A stretch of DNA of 64,000 bases, taken from an uncultured Pseudomonadales bacterium (GTDB lineage Bacteria > Pseudomonadota > Gammaproteobacteria > Pseudomonadales > Cellvibrionaceae). The notes under the pieces were generated by a model, which saw only the letters and a list, made by a program, of their open reading frames with translations, did not search any database and was not told the origin of the DNA. The stretch lies in NCBI GenBank assembly GCA_947489425.1, contig CANLDL010000002.1, positions 930,001 to 994,000 of the forward strand, in the 5' to 3' direction. Position numbers and translations under genes: made by a program. Below are positions 1 to 8,345 of this stretch, piece by piece; within the stretch, counting starts at the first letter, position 1, and every line of letters begins with the position of its first letter.

Positions 1-1838
1 ATGACTTATACGACAGTGTGATTGCGACAGCAGAAGATACTCATATCCGTATTTATGCGCCCGTTGGCAGTCATGAAGACTTGCTACCCTACCTTGTGCG
101 CCGCCTTTTAGAAAATGGCGCTAACTCTTCTTTTGTTCATCAGCTATCGGATACAAAAATGTCGATCGAGGCATTAATTAAACGGCCACTAGAGCGAGAT
201 TTCATTCGAAAGCGTACAGCCAAGCCTGTTATTCCAAACCCCGTTAATATTTTTACTGGCCGTAAAAATTCAAAAGGGATTAATTTAACGACGCTACATA
301 CGAGAACTGCCTTTATGAATTCTGTTGAGCATTTTAATAATAAGCAATGGCAAGCGAATCCAATTATCAATGGCCAAGCAGTGATGAAGGGTAAGGTGAA
401 TAAAGTTGTTAGCCCTTATGATCACAGCCAAGCTGTTGGTGAATATATCGAGGCCGATAAAACCCTTGCGCTGCAGGCTTTGCATATTTCACATAGTGCG
501 GTGAGAGATTGGCAGTGCACATCCGTTGAGGCTCGTTGCCAAGTTTTAGAGTCCTTTGCGGCAAGTCTAGAGCTCAATCAAGCTGAGTTGGTAGCGCTTT
601 GCCAACGCGAAGCAGGTAAAACGGTTCAGGATGCAATAGATGAGGTGCGCGAAGCCGTCGATTTTTGTCGCTACTACGCAGAGCAGGCGCGCGAAAAATT
701 TATTGAGCCGATTATATTACCAGGACCCACAGGTGAGACTAATGAATTGTCTTTGAAGGGGCGTGGTGTATTTGTTTGTATTAGCCCATGGAATTACCCT
801 CTGGCCATTTTTATCGGACAAATCTCAGCGGCATTGCTTGCAGGTAATACGGTTATTGCCAAACCTGCAGAAACAACAAGTTTGATTGCTCATCGAGCAG
901 TCGAGCTACTTTTTGGGGCGGGCTTGCCTTTTGGGGCCTTACAGTTTTTACCAGGCTCCGGTGCTGTATTGGGTACGGCCCTACATAGTGATAACCGAGT
1001 CAGTGGCGTTGCTTTCACAGGCTCCAATGCAACAGCGCGACGAATTAATCAGGCCTTAATAAACCGTGACGACAATGCAGCAATTGCCACACTAGTTGCC
1101 GAGACAGGTGGCCTTAATGCAATGATTGTGGACTCGACTGCACTGCCTGAGCAAGTGGCTCGAGATGTTGTTGATTCGGCCTTTAGCGCGGCAGGTCAGC
1201 GTTGTTCTGCGCTGCGAATTTTATATGTGCAAGAGGATATAGCTGAGCGTGTACTGGAGCTTATTCGGGGCATGATGGAGCAGTTATCCATTGGCAACCC
1301 GCAATTGTTACGTACCGATGTAGGCCCCGTGATTGACCGTTTAGCACAAGACAAGCTACAAGCTTATATTGAACAGATGAAGTCTTCTAGCAAGCAATGG
1401 TTCCAAGTACCATTACCAGAGGCTTGCCAACAAGGAGCCTTTATAGCGCCAACTTTATTCGAGATCGACTCTATAAGCTTGATGAGCGAGGAGCAATTTG
1501 GGCCTATTTTGCACTTTGCGCGGTTTAAAGCGCAGGATATCGATAAGCTTATCGATGACATTAATGCCAAGGGTTATGGGTTGACCTTGGGTATTCATAC
1601 ACGTAATAAAACAGCCTATGAAAAGCTTGCTCATTCTATCAATGTTGGTAATGTGTACATTAATCGCAATCAGGTAGGGGCCGTCGTTGGTGTCAATCCT
1701 TTTGGTGGTTGTGGCCTTTCTGGTACTGGGCCAAAGGCGGGTGGGCCACATTATTTACTGCGCTTCGCTACAGAAAAAACCATCACTAATAATGTGGCAG
1801 CTATTGGTGGCAATATTGATTTACTCAATGCTGTATAA
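1..1838 (+). CDS. putA: PutA, proline dehydrogenase / P5C dehydrogenase (3' part only)
   Basis: C-terminal ~611 residues of the bifunctional enzyme that oxidises proline to glutamate at the inner membrane. The reading frame is open to the left edge, so the gene begins outside the window. The visible N-terminal part (RIYAPVG, then RRLLENGA) is the end of the proline dehydrogenase barrel; the two arginines normally bind the proline carboxylate. An aldehyde dehydrogenase domain follows, with the SPWNYPLA nucleotide-binding segment, the AETGG glutamate (about residue 362 of the fragment) and the catalytic cysteine in AGQRCSA (about 396). It stops soon after GTGPKAGG, which fits the short type-A PutA lacking the extra C-terminal domain of E. 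coli PutA. An N-terminal DNA-binding domain cannot be assessed. An amino-acid ABC importer follows. Confidence 0.95.
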   Translation, partial: DLYDSVIATAEDTHIRIYAPVGSHEDLLPYLVRRLLENGANSSFVHQLSDTKMSIEALIKRPLERDFIRKRTAKPVIPNPVNIFTGRKNSKGINLTTLHTRTAFMNSVEHFNNKQWQANPIINGQAVMKGKVNKVVSPYDHSQAVGEYIEADKTLALQALHISHSAVRDWQCTSVEARCQVLESFAASLELNQAELVALCQREAGKTVQDAIDEVREAVDFCRYYAEQAREKFIEPIILPGPTGETNELSLKGRGVFVCISPWNYPLAIFIGQISAALLAGNTVIAKPAETTSLIAHRAVELLFGAGLPFGALQFLPGSGAVLGTALHSDNRVSGVAFTGSNATARRINQALINRDDNAAIATLVAETGGLNAMIVDSTALPEQVARDVVDSAFSAAGQRCSALRILYVQEDIAERVLELIRGMMEQLSIGNPQLLRTDVGPVIDRLAQDKLQAYIEQMKSSSKQWFQVPLPEACQQGAFIAPTLFEIDSISLMSEEQFGPILHFARFKAQDIDKLIDDINAKGYGLTLGIHTRNKTAYEKLAHSINVGNVYINRNQVGAVVGVNPFGGCGLSGTGPKAGGPHYLLRFATEKTITNNVAAIGGNIDLLNAV

Positions 1839-1985
1839 GCTTACTGTTTATAGTGGCTAATGTAGCAGTCAAAAGAGGATAAAAGTAAAACACAACTGAA
1901 TCGTAGCTTTTTACAAGTGATCTTTTGGTGAATGGTGTTTAATCGACTGACATATATCGTTAATAATAATTAGGAGAAGATGATA

Positions 1986-2816
1986 ATGAAGAACAGTAAT
2001 CCAATATCAAAAATGATATACACAGCAGCCTTAGGGTTGTTAGTATTTTCAGGTGTTGTACAAGCTGATCAGCTAGATAAAGTGTTACAAAAGGGTGTGG
2101 TTCGTTGCGGGGTGGTTTTGGACTTTCCCCCGATGGGTTTTCGAGATGGTGACAATAATCCAGACGGTTTTGATGTACAGATGTGTAAAGACCTTGCCTC
2201 CGCCATGAAAATAAAGCACAAAGTTGTTGGCCTAACCTGGGCTGAACGTATCCCAGCTTTAGTGTCTGGTAAAATAGACGTAGCCATTGCTTCTTCTTCC
2301 GATACTCTTGAGCGTGCGCAGACCGTTGGTTTTACTATTCCTTATAATGTTTTCCAATTTGTTGCAGTATTGGCCCCAGGCGTTAGCGTAAATAGTTGGG
2401 AAGACCTGAAGGACTTACGTGTGGGTGCAGCCGTTGGTACAACCTATGAGAGTGAATTTTTAGATTATAAAAAATCAAAGTGGGCTGGTGGTAAGGGTAA
2501 ATATGTTTCTTTTCAAAGCGAAAACGAATCATTTTTAGCCGTTAAGCAAGGTCAAGTTGATGCAATTATTGTAACCGACACGGTTGCTGCTAATAATCTT
2601 AAGTCTGGTAAATTTGGTGAAATCAGCCTTGGGCCTGTTGCACCATTTGGCGCAGATATTGTTGGTATGATGACCAAGCGAAAAGAGTTTGGTTGGATCA
2701 ATTACTTAAATATTTTTATTAATCGTCAAGTCCGCTCTGGTCGCCATCAAGAAATATATTCTAAGTATGTTGGTGGTACTGCTCCTAGCCTTTCTTCTCT
2801 AGGCGTATATTACTAG
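1986..2816 (+). CDS. Polar amino-acid ABC transporter, periplasmic binding protein
   Basis: Family 3 solute-binding protein (276 aa), first gene of a complete polar amino-acid importer. The N-terminus MKNSNPISK is followed by a hydrophobic stretch and a VQA-D signal-peptidase I site near residue 28. VRCGVVLDFPPMGF and DGFDVQMCKDLA are the usual opening of the ligand-binding lobe, and later segments (VDVAIASSS-like, VGAAVGTT) match the hinge. An in-frame ATG lies six bases upstream, but AGGAG at 1972-1976 is better spaced (9 nt) to ATG 1986. Next to putA, proline, glutamate or a similar amino acid is a plausible substrate, but this is inference. A strong stem-loop separates it from the permease genes. 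Confidence 0.88.
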   Translation: MKNSNPISKMIYTAALGLLVFSGVVQADQLDKVLQKGVVRCGVVLDFPPMGFRDGDNNPDGFDVQMCKDLASAMKIKHKVVGLTWAERIPALVSGKIDVAIASSSDTLERAQTVGFTIPYNVFQFVAVLAPGVSVNSWEDLKDLRVGAAVGTTYESEFLDYKKSKWAGGKGKYVSFQSENESFLAVKQGQVDAIIVTDTVAANNLKSGKFGEISLGPVAPFGADIVGMMTKRKEFGWINYLNIFINRQVRSGRHQEIYSKYVGGTAPSLSSLGVYY

Positions 2817-2850
2817 TTGTTATAGCTGCTCTTGCAGCTAACTACTTGGA

Positions 2851-2892
2851 AAGCTATGTTGTGCAACACCAATAATAATAACAACATAGCTT
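2851..2892 (+). other. Intercistronic stem-loop between binding protein and permease genes
   Basis: Perfect 12-bp inverted repeat AAGCTATGTTGT (2851-2862) / ACAACATAGCTT (2881-2892) with an 18-nt AT-rich loop. A smaller 7-bp hairpin TAGCTGC/GCAGCTA lies just upstream (2823-2840). There is no clear U-run. In ABC operons such structures often protect the 3' end of the binding-protein message or partly terminate, giving more binding protein than permease; that role is inferred. Confidence 0.6.
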
Positions 2893-2932
2893 AATAATTT
2901 TTCAAGTCTACGTATTTTGATGGGCATATTTT

Positions 2933-3595
2933 ATGGACTATGAATTTTTATGGCGTCCAGTTTTTCAATCGCTCCCGCAACTATTGAAATCAGCACTGGT
3001 TACAATCGAAGTATCCATTATTTCGATGATAATAGGTTTGACCATTGGGCTGCTCTTATTTTTTGCGAGAAGCTCCACAATTTGGCTTGTGCGTTTTTTT
3101 GCCGGCGTTTGGATTGAAATCGCGAGAAATACACCCGCTTTGTTTCAGTTATTCTTTTTTAAATTCGGTTTAGGTGCTATTGGCATTATTATCGATTCTT
3201 ATATTACTGTTGTTATGGCGCTTGCATTCAACACAGCGGGTTATATGGCAGAAACATTTCGCGGTGGGTTTAAGGCGATTCCTAGCTCACAACTAAATTC
3301 CGCCAGGTCCTTAGGGATGACATTTGTACAATCCCAATGCTATGTCGTTATTCCTCAAGTATTACGTGCCGTTTGGCACCCGATGACGAATCAATTTATT
3401 TGGGTGATGTTATTAACATCGCTAGGTATGTTGGTGGGTTTGCGAGAGCTGTCGGGCGAAACTCAGTTTTTATATTCAAAAACATTTCGAGCTTTTGAGT
3501 TTTTTGCCGCCACTGCCATTATTTATTATTGTATTGCTAAGTTAATGCTGCTGTTATTTCGGCTGATTGCTTGGCGTTTATTTAGGGGGCAGTAG
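2933..3595 (+). CDS. Polar amino-acid ABC transporter permease (first)
   Basis: Inner-membrane permease of the HisM/GlnP family, 220 aa, with about five transmembrane segments. The cytoplasmic EAA-type loop that docks on the ATPase is visible as GGFKAIPSSQLNSARSLG (about residues 107-124). The segment ARNTPALFQLFFFKFG is typical of amino-acid permeases. It is separated from the binding-protein gene by 116 bp containing stem-loops, and from the second permease by three bases, so the two permeases are co-translated and probably form a heterodimer. Confidence 0.88.
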   Translation: MDYEFLWRPVFQSLPQLLKSALVTIEVSIISMIIGLTIGLLLFFARSSTIWLVRFFAGVWIEIARNTPALFQLFFFKFGLGAIGIIIDSYITVVMALAFNTAGYMAETFRGGFKAIPSSQLNSARSLGMTFVQSQCYVVIPQVLRAVWHPMTNQFIWVMLLTSLGMLVGLRELSGETQFLYSKTFRAFEFFAATAIIYYCIAKLMLLLFRLIAWRLFRGQ

Positions 3596-3598
3596 GAT

Positions 3599-4255
3599 AT
3601 GGCTATCGATGTTTTTTCTGAACTGCAACCAAAAGACCTCTTGTTTCTTGGAGAAGCTGCCCTAAGAACCCTGGAGATCTCTCTGACGGCGATTGGTATT
3701 GGTAGTGTTTTTGGTGTTGTTTTTGGCTGGATGATGTCAGAAGGTAATCGCTTCATCACCTTTATTATTAATGCGATATTAGATATTTTTCGCAGCGTGC
3801 CATTGATTATACAGTTGATTCTTTTTGACAGCTTTATTTCTATTGCCGGCTACCCTCTGCCTGCGTTTGTTTCGGGTACCATTGTACTTTCCGTTTATAC
3901 GGCGGCACTTGTTGCCAATGTTGCCCGTGGTGGTGTCGAAGCCGTACCAGCAAGTTTGCGTAAAGCATCGCGCTCATTGGGTTTAAGTTATTGGCAAGAT
4001 CTACGCTACATTGTATGGCCCGTTGGTTTGAGAGCGGTTTTCCCATCGTGGATTGGTGTGGCATTAAGTGTCGTTAAAGATTCAGCGTTAGTTTCAGTAA
4101 TAGGTTATGTTGAGTTATTGAAGGCGTCGCAAATACTCATTACCCGAACACAAGATACCTTTGTTATCTTAACGATAGCAGGCTTGTTTTACTTTGCTTT
4201 GTCTTACCCTATCTCTAAGGCCAGCGATTATATAGAAAGAAGGTGGAATCAGTGA
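3599..4255 (+). CDS. Polar amino-acid ABC transporter permease (second)
   Basis: Second HisM/GlnP-type permease, 218 aa, related to but distinct from its upstream neighbour. FRSVPLIIQLILF and the EAA loop GGVEAVPASLRKASRSLG are visible. The ribosome-binding site lies in AGGGGGCAGTAGGAT, overlapping the end of the previous gene. The stop codon overlaps the GTG start of the ATPase gene, so translation is probably coupled. With the first permease it should form the membrane channel of one importer. Confidence 0.88.
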   Translation: MAIDVFSELQPKDLLFLGEAALRTLEISLTAIGIGSVFGVVFGWMMSEGNRFITFIINAILDIFRSVPLIIQLILFDSFISIAGYPLPAFVSGTIVLSVYTAALVANVARGGVEAVPASLRKASRSLGLSYWQDLRYIVWPVGLRAVFPSWIGVALSVVKDSALVSVIGYVELLKASQILITRTQDTFVILTIAGLFYFALSYPISKASDYIERRWNQ

Positions 4256-4974
4256 TTGAAATAAAAAATTTAAAAAAATCCTTTGACGACTTACAAGTTT
4301 TAAAAGGTATTGATTTAACCGTTAATAATGGGGAGGTGCTAAGTGTTATTGGCTCCTCTGGCTCTGGTAAATCAACATTGCTTTACTGTATTAATGCATT
4401 GGAGCCTATTGATTCGGGCTCTATATTAGTTGACGGAACTAGTGTCCACGATAAAGCAACCGATGTTAATAAACTGCGCCAAAAAATAGGTATGGTTTTT
4501 CAACAGTTTAATATGTTTCCGCATTTAACCGCCCAAGAAAATGTAGCACTGGCGCCTCGTAAAGTGAAAAAAATGTCAAAGAAAGACGCCATGGATTTAG
4601 CGGCAAGGCAGTTGGAGCATGTAGGGCTTGGTGAAAAGTTGGATTCTTATCCTAGCGCCTTGTCGGGTGGGCAACAACAGCGGGTGGCTATTGCGAGAGC
4701 CTTGGCGATGGAGCCTTCTTATATGTTATTTGACGAGGCAACCTCCGCATTAGACCCTGAGTTAGTTGGTGAGGTAGAAGACACTATGCGCATGCTCGCC
4801 AAAGAGGGTATGACAATGATTTTGGTGACTCACGAAATTAATTTTGCCAGAGACGTATCCGACAGAATTGCTTTTTTTCATCAAGGACGTATGGAAGAAA
4901 TTAATACCCCCGAGCAATTGATTAATCATCCGGCCAGCGAACATACCGCTAAATTTTTGTCGAATGTTCGTTAG
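4252..4974 (+). CDS. Polar amino-acid ABC transporter ATPase (GlnQ-like)
   Basis: ATP-hydrolysing subunit of the importer, about 240 aa. Walker A GSSGSGKST, Q-loop QQFNMFPH, signature LSGGQQQR, Walker B YMLFDEATSALDP and the switch histidine in LVTHE are all intact. The GTG at 4252 overlaps the preceding stop as GTGA and lies 8 nt after the AGAAAGAAGG ribosome-binding site; the earlier GTG at 4243 sits on that site and is less likely. Last gene of the four-gene importer operon; no clear intrinsic terminator follows. Confidence 0.92.
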   Translation: MIEIKNLKKSFDDLQVLKGIDLTVNNGEVLSVIGSSGSGKSTLLYCINALEPIDSGSILVDGTSVHDKATDVNKLRQKIGMVFQQFNMFPHLTAQENVALAPRKVKKMSKKDAMDLAARQLEHVGLGEKLDSYPSALSGGQQQRVAIARALAMEPSYMLFDEATSALDPELVGEVEDTMRMLAKEGMTMILVTHEINFARDVSDRIAFFHQGRMEEINTPEQLINHPASEHTAKFLSNVR

Positions 4975-5022
4975 GGTCTATTGACGTTTCATTATTACTC
5001 CTGCCATCGGCTATTTTTTTAG

Positions 5023-5190
5023 CTGACAAGGCAGAACGAGAGCAGTGTAGTGGGCCTACATAAACGAGCTCTAACGTAGTCAGGTGGAAAAATAGTCATG
5101 GCCCTTTGGGTTGGGCTTAAAAAAGTGCTACTCTGCATTGCTCGTCGCTCATTTGGAACCACCAAACCACTCTCCTCACGCTTTGATTAG
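5023..5190. repeat. Imperfect ~75-bp inverted-repeat element, non-coding
   Basis: The gap between the ABC importer and the EamA gene holds two diverged arms in inverted orientation. The left arm is about 5023-5095. The right arm is about 5117-5190 and, read as its reverse complement, shares with the left CAAxGC, GAGAG, GTGG, an ACGAGC-like block and AAxxxAG near the inner end. A short centre with GGCCC/GGGC separates them. No open reading frame is present. It looks like a REP/MITE-like intergenic element, but no second copy was found in this window and the alignment was made by eye. Confidence 0.45.
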
Positions 5191-5219
5191 CGCTTTTTTA
5201 AACTCCAACAGGAGCAATA

Positions 5220-6146
5220 ATGAAACGTCAACAGACCCTAGCTTCTGTGAAAAAAAATCATAAGGCCGTCGTTTATGCGTTGATTGCAGTGGCCATGTGG
5301 TCAACGGTTGCTACGGCATTTAAGCTTGGTCTACAGCAAATGACATTGCTGCAACTATTGACCGGGGCATCGCTTTTTTCCTTACTGATTCTAAGTGGCT
5401 GTTTATTATTGCGCGGGGAGTTTGCTATAGCGCTTACTACTTTTCCACAGCATGCCAACGCTATTTTTTTGTTGGCGCTACTAAATCCTATTTTGTATTA
5501 CATTATTTTACTAAAGGCCTATGATTTATTGCCCGCCCAAGTAGCTCAGTCAATTAATTACACTTGGGCAATTACATTAACATTGCTTTCGGTGCCTATT
5601 TTAAAACATAAGCTTAATTTTAGAGATGCAGTCGCAATAGCCTTGGGTTATCTTGGTGTTGTGTGCATTGCCTTTGGCGGTAAAGGTGTTACTGGTGCCA
5701 TCAATGTATTTGGGATTTTTCTTGCGCTACTAAGCACGGTTATCTGGGCAAGCTATTGGTTGCTTAATGCGCGGGATAAACGGCCGCCATTGATCAAACT
5801 TTTTCAGAGCTTTTTATTAGCGCTACCCATTTTGTTTTTACTGACGTTTTTTATCGATGGGTTTGCTCAGTATGCTGTAGCTAGTACATGGCTATATACC
5901 TTGTACCTAGGTTTATTTGAGATGGGTGTTGCCTTTATCTTTTGGCAGTTAGCCATGCATCATACGGATCGGGTAAGTAAAATTAGTACCTTAATTTTTT
6001 TATCGCCATTGCTTAGCCTTTTTATTATTAACAGCGTACTAGGCGAGCCTATTCAACTATTAACACTTGTTGGCTTAGGCTTAATTATCGGCGGTATTTT
6101 ATATCAACAATATCCAGAAATTTTTGCCGACAATCAACCCGATTAA
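5220..6146 (+). CDS. EamA/DMT-family membrane transporter
   Basis: Integral inner-membrane protein of 308 aa with ten predicted transmembrane helices arranged as two EamA repeats; the first begins with VVYALIAVAMWSTVATAFKLGL and the second near INVFGIFLALLSTVIWASYWLL. Members export metabolites or amino acids; the substrate here cannot be told from sequence. CAGGAG is well placed before the ATG. It overlaps the convergent znuB gene by four bases at the stop codons, and an inverted-repeat element lies upstream. Confidence 0.85.
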   Translation: MKRQQTLASVKKNHKAVVYALIAVAMWSTVATAFKLGLQQMTLLQLLTGASLFSLLILSGCLLLRGEFAIALTTFPQHANAIFLLALLNPILYYIILLKAYDLLPAQVAQSINYTWAITLTLLSVPILKHKLNFRDAVAIALGYLGVVCIAFGGKGVTGAINVFGIFLALLSTVIWASYWLLNARDKRPPLIKLFQSFLLALPILFLLTFFIDGFAQYAVASTWLYTLYLGLFEMGVAFIFWQLAMHHTDRVSKISTLIFLSPLLSLFIINSVLGEPIQLLTLVGLGLIIGGILYQQYPEIFADNQPD

Positions 6147-6931
6147 GTTGAATACCGCTTGATGAGTAAAGAGAGCATAAATAGCCCACTAGCACTGGCA
6201 ACAATAGATGGCCCTGCGGGGGTATCCCAATAAAATGAGCTTGCAAGGCCCGCGTATACCGATAGGCATCCCAATAAGCCACCAATAAATACCATTTGTA
6301 TTGGAGACTTCGATAAATACCTCGCAGCGGCAGCAGGGATGATAAGTAGAGCGGTTATGAGTAGTACTCCAACCACTTTGATAGCAACGGCAATAACCAG
6401 AGCCAGCATAAATAACAGTAAAAAGCGTACCTTTTTAACGGGTACTCCTTCAACTTGAGCCAGTTGCTCGTTAACCGTTATAGCAAGCAAGTGCTTCCAG
6501 AATTTCCACGTTAGCAAGCTCACAATCGCTAACACGATTAATATCATTATTACGTCGTTTTGCGAAGTCGATAAAATATCGCCAATTAAATAAAGGGTTA
6601 AATCAAGACGGCCGGTATCAAAGACACTAACAAGGATTAAACCTAGAGCAAGTGATGAGTGGGAGATAATACCAAGCAGGGTATCGCTGGGTAGTTGTCG
6701 CTGAGTTTGCAGTAGCACTAATATCAATGCTACACACAAACAGCTAACGATAATTGCGAGTTGAATATTAATCGTTAGCAATAAACTAAAGGCGATACCC
6801 AAGAGTGATGCGTGGGCTAAGGTATCACCAAAATAGGCTAAGCGTTGCCATACAACAAAAGAGCCCAAAGGCGCAGCAACTAAGGCAACACCAGTGCCGG
6901 CCATAAGCGCCAGCCATAAAAAATCTATCAT
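6143..6931 (-). CDS. znuB: Zinc ABC transporter permease ZnuB
   Basis: Membrane subunit of the high-affinity zinc importer (ABC-3 family), 262 aa, with seven to eight hydrophobic segments. The N-terminal GTGVALVAAPLGSFVVWQRLAYFGDTLAHA region and the GVLLITALLIIPAAAAR segment are characteristic. The start overlaps the znuC stop by four bases (ATGA), indicating translational coupling. It is the last gene of zur-znuC-znuB, which is divergent from znuA and controlled by the Zur box at 8233-8249. Confidence 0.93.
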   Translation of the reverse strand: MIDFLWLALMAGTGVALVAAPLGSFVVWQRLAYFGDTLAHASLLGIAFSLLLTINIQLAIIVSCLCVALILVLLQTQRQLPSDTLLGIISHSSLALGLILVSVFDTGRLDLTLYLIGDILSTSQNDVIMILIVLAIVSLLTWKFWKHLLAITVNEQLAQVEGVPVKKVRFLLLFMLALVIAVAIKVVGVLLITALLIIPAAAARYLSKSPIQMVFIGGLLGCLSVYAGLASSFYWDTPAGPSIVASASGLFMLSLLIKRYST

Positions 6932-7695
6932 TCTTTTTCCTCAAATGTAGCCTCGCAAACCTCACCGTGTAAATTATGGTCGTGATCGTGGTGGTGCGTA
7001 TAAGCCGCAACATGGCTAATTGAGTTGCCAAACAATTCAATGTAGGCAGGGTGGTTCGAGACGCTTTCGGGGTGTCCGTGACAACAAATATGTTGGTTTA
7101 AGCAAATAACATTATCGGTTGATGCCATCACTAGGTGTAAATCGTGAGAGACCATTAGTACCCCGCAACCCAATTCGTCACGAATCTCGCTGATAAGTTT
7201 ATAGAGTTGATCTTGCCCTTTGAGGTCGACTCCTTGAACGGGTTCGTCGAGAACGAGTAGGTTGGGCTTTCGCAGTAATGCTCTTGCCAGTAGGACACGT
7301 TGAACCTCGCCGCCCGAAAGGCGTGTCATATCGGTGTTAATTAAATCGGCAACGCCTGTTCTTGTTAATGCGGTGTTAATGTCTGCTTTTAGTGTTGAAG
7401 AACGGGTATCTACCAGCGATAAAAAGTGCTCCACATTGAGTGGCAGTAATGGATTGAGTTGAATTTTTTGTGGCATGTAGCCAATGCGACAATTATTATG
7501 CCTATGAACTTGTCCTGAACTGGGTTTTCTTAAGCCCAGTAAAAGATTTAATAGTGTTGTCTTTCCGGCCCCATTTGGGCCTATTATGGTAACTATCTCA
7601 CGCTTTTTAATAGACAGGTCAATAGTATCTAGTAATACTTTATCACCGTCTCTTAGAGAGACTTCGGCAGCTTGAAGCAGTACATTGCTCTTCAT
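6928..7695 (-). CDS. znuC: Zinc ABC transporter ATPase ZnuC
   Basis: ATPase subunit of the zinc importer, 255 aa. Walker A GPNGAGKTT, signature LSGGEVQR, Walker B LLVLDEPVQGVD and the switch histidine in MVSHD are intact. The C-terminal tail carries a histidine-rich run (THHHDHDHNLH), usual for ZnuC and thought to bind zinc. It starts one base after the zur stop codon and overlaps znuB by four bases, so the three genes form one transcript. Confidence 0.95.
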   Translation of the reverse strand: MKSNVLLQAAEVSLRDGDKVLLDTIDLSIKKREIVTIIGPNGAGKTTLLNLLLGLRKPSSGQVHRHNNCRIGYMPQKIQLNPLLPLNVEHFLSLVDTRSSTLKADINTALTRTGVADLINTDMTRLSGGEVQRVLLARALLRKPNLLVLDEPVQGVDLKGQDQLYKLISEIRDELGCGVLMVSHDLHLVMASTDNVICLNQHICCHGHPESVSNHPAYIELFGNSISHVAAYTHHHDHDHNLHGEVCEATFEEKE

Positions 7696-7696
7696 A

Positions 7697-8173
7697 TTAG
7701 CTGCATTCCTGGCATAGACCAGTAATTTCTAGCCATTGATCCTGAGCGGTAAAATTAAAATTTTGGCTGAGGGATTGAATTTTATTGGATAAGTCTTTGT
7801 CGATAAGCTCTTGGGTATGGTGGCACTTTTTACAGATTAAAAAGTAATTGTGCTGATGGACTTTATTGCCTTGGTGCGAGTGGGGGTGAGTACAGCCAAT
7901 ATAAGCATTAAGAGAATTAATACGGTGAATTAAACCTAAATCGAGCAAAAACTCTAGTGTGCGATAAACCGTTGGTGGTGCAATACGGCGCTGGGTTTGC
8001 TCCGAAAGTTGCTCGATTAAAGTATAGGCACCCAAGGGTTTGTGGTTTTTCCATATCAATAAAAGCACTTGCTCTCGCAGCTCTGTTAGCTTTGCGTTTT
8101 GTTGTTTGCAAATGCTTTGGGCTGCTATTAAGGCATCATCAATACAGTGTTGATGATTATGGCAATTTGACAT
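7697..8173 (-). CDS. zur: Zinc uptake regulator Zur (Fur family)
   Basis: Fur-family repressor, 158 aa, that binds zinc and shuts off zinc import. The winged-helix part includes APPTVYRTLEFLLDLGLIHRI. The metal-binding part has a CKKCHH pair and a C-terminal CQEC pair that would form the structural zinc site, plus histidines in HPHSHQGNKVHQHNY. Its position at the head of znuC-znuB and a perfect Zur palindrome 60 bp upstream identify it as Zur rather than Fur. Confidence 0.94.
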   Translation of the reverse strand: MSNCHNHQHCIDDALIAAQSICKQQNAKLTELREQVLLLIWKNHKPLGAYTLIEQLSEQTQRRIAPPTVYRTLEFLLDLGLIHRINSLNAYIGCTHPHSHQGNKVHQHNYFLICKKCHHTQELIDKDLSNKIQSLSQNFNFTAQDQWLEITGLCQECS

Positions 8174-8232
8174 AAGTATTTTCTACCAGCATGGTTTTAG
8201 GTTAGATTCTATTACAATTCCCTTAATTAATA

Positions 8233-8249
8233 ATGTTATAATATAACAT
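8233..8249. promoter_or_regulatory. Zur box in the zur / znuA divergent promoter region
   Basis: Perfect 17-bp palindrome ATGTTATA-A-TATAACAT, matching the core of the enterobacterial Zur operator. It contains TATAAT (8237-8242) on the + strand, a candidate minus-10 for znuA, and lies 60 bp upstream of zur. Bound Zur-zinc would block both divergent promoters. Binding is inferred from sequence identity and context. Confidence 0.9.
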
Positions 8250-8345
8250 GTGATTTTAAATGATAAGTTATTAATTAGGCACTAGAGGCTACTATATTAG
8301 CAAGCCTTTTGTGTAAATATAGATGTAGAAGGGCAGTAGTATTTT

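Noticed and set aside
140..370. Open frame on the minus strand within putA (and many similar minus-strand frames inside other genes)
   Set aside because: Opposite to clear conserved coding, with no ribosome-binding site and no recognisable protein; treated as a shadow.
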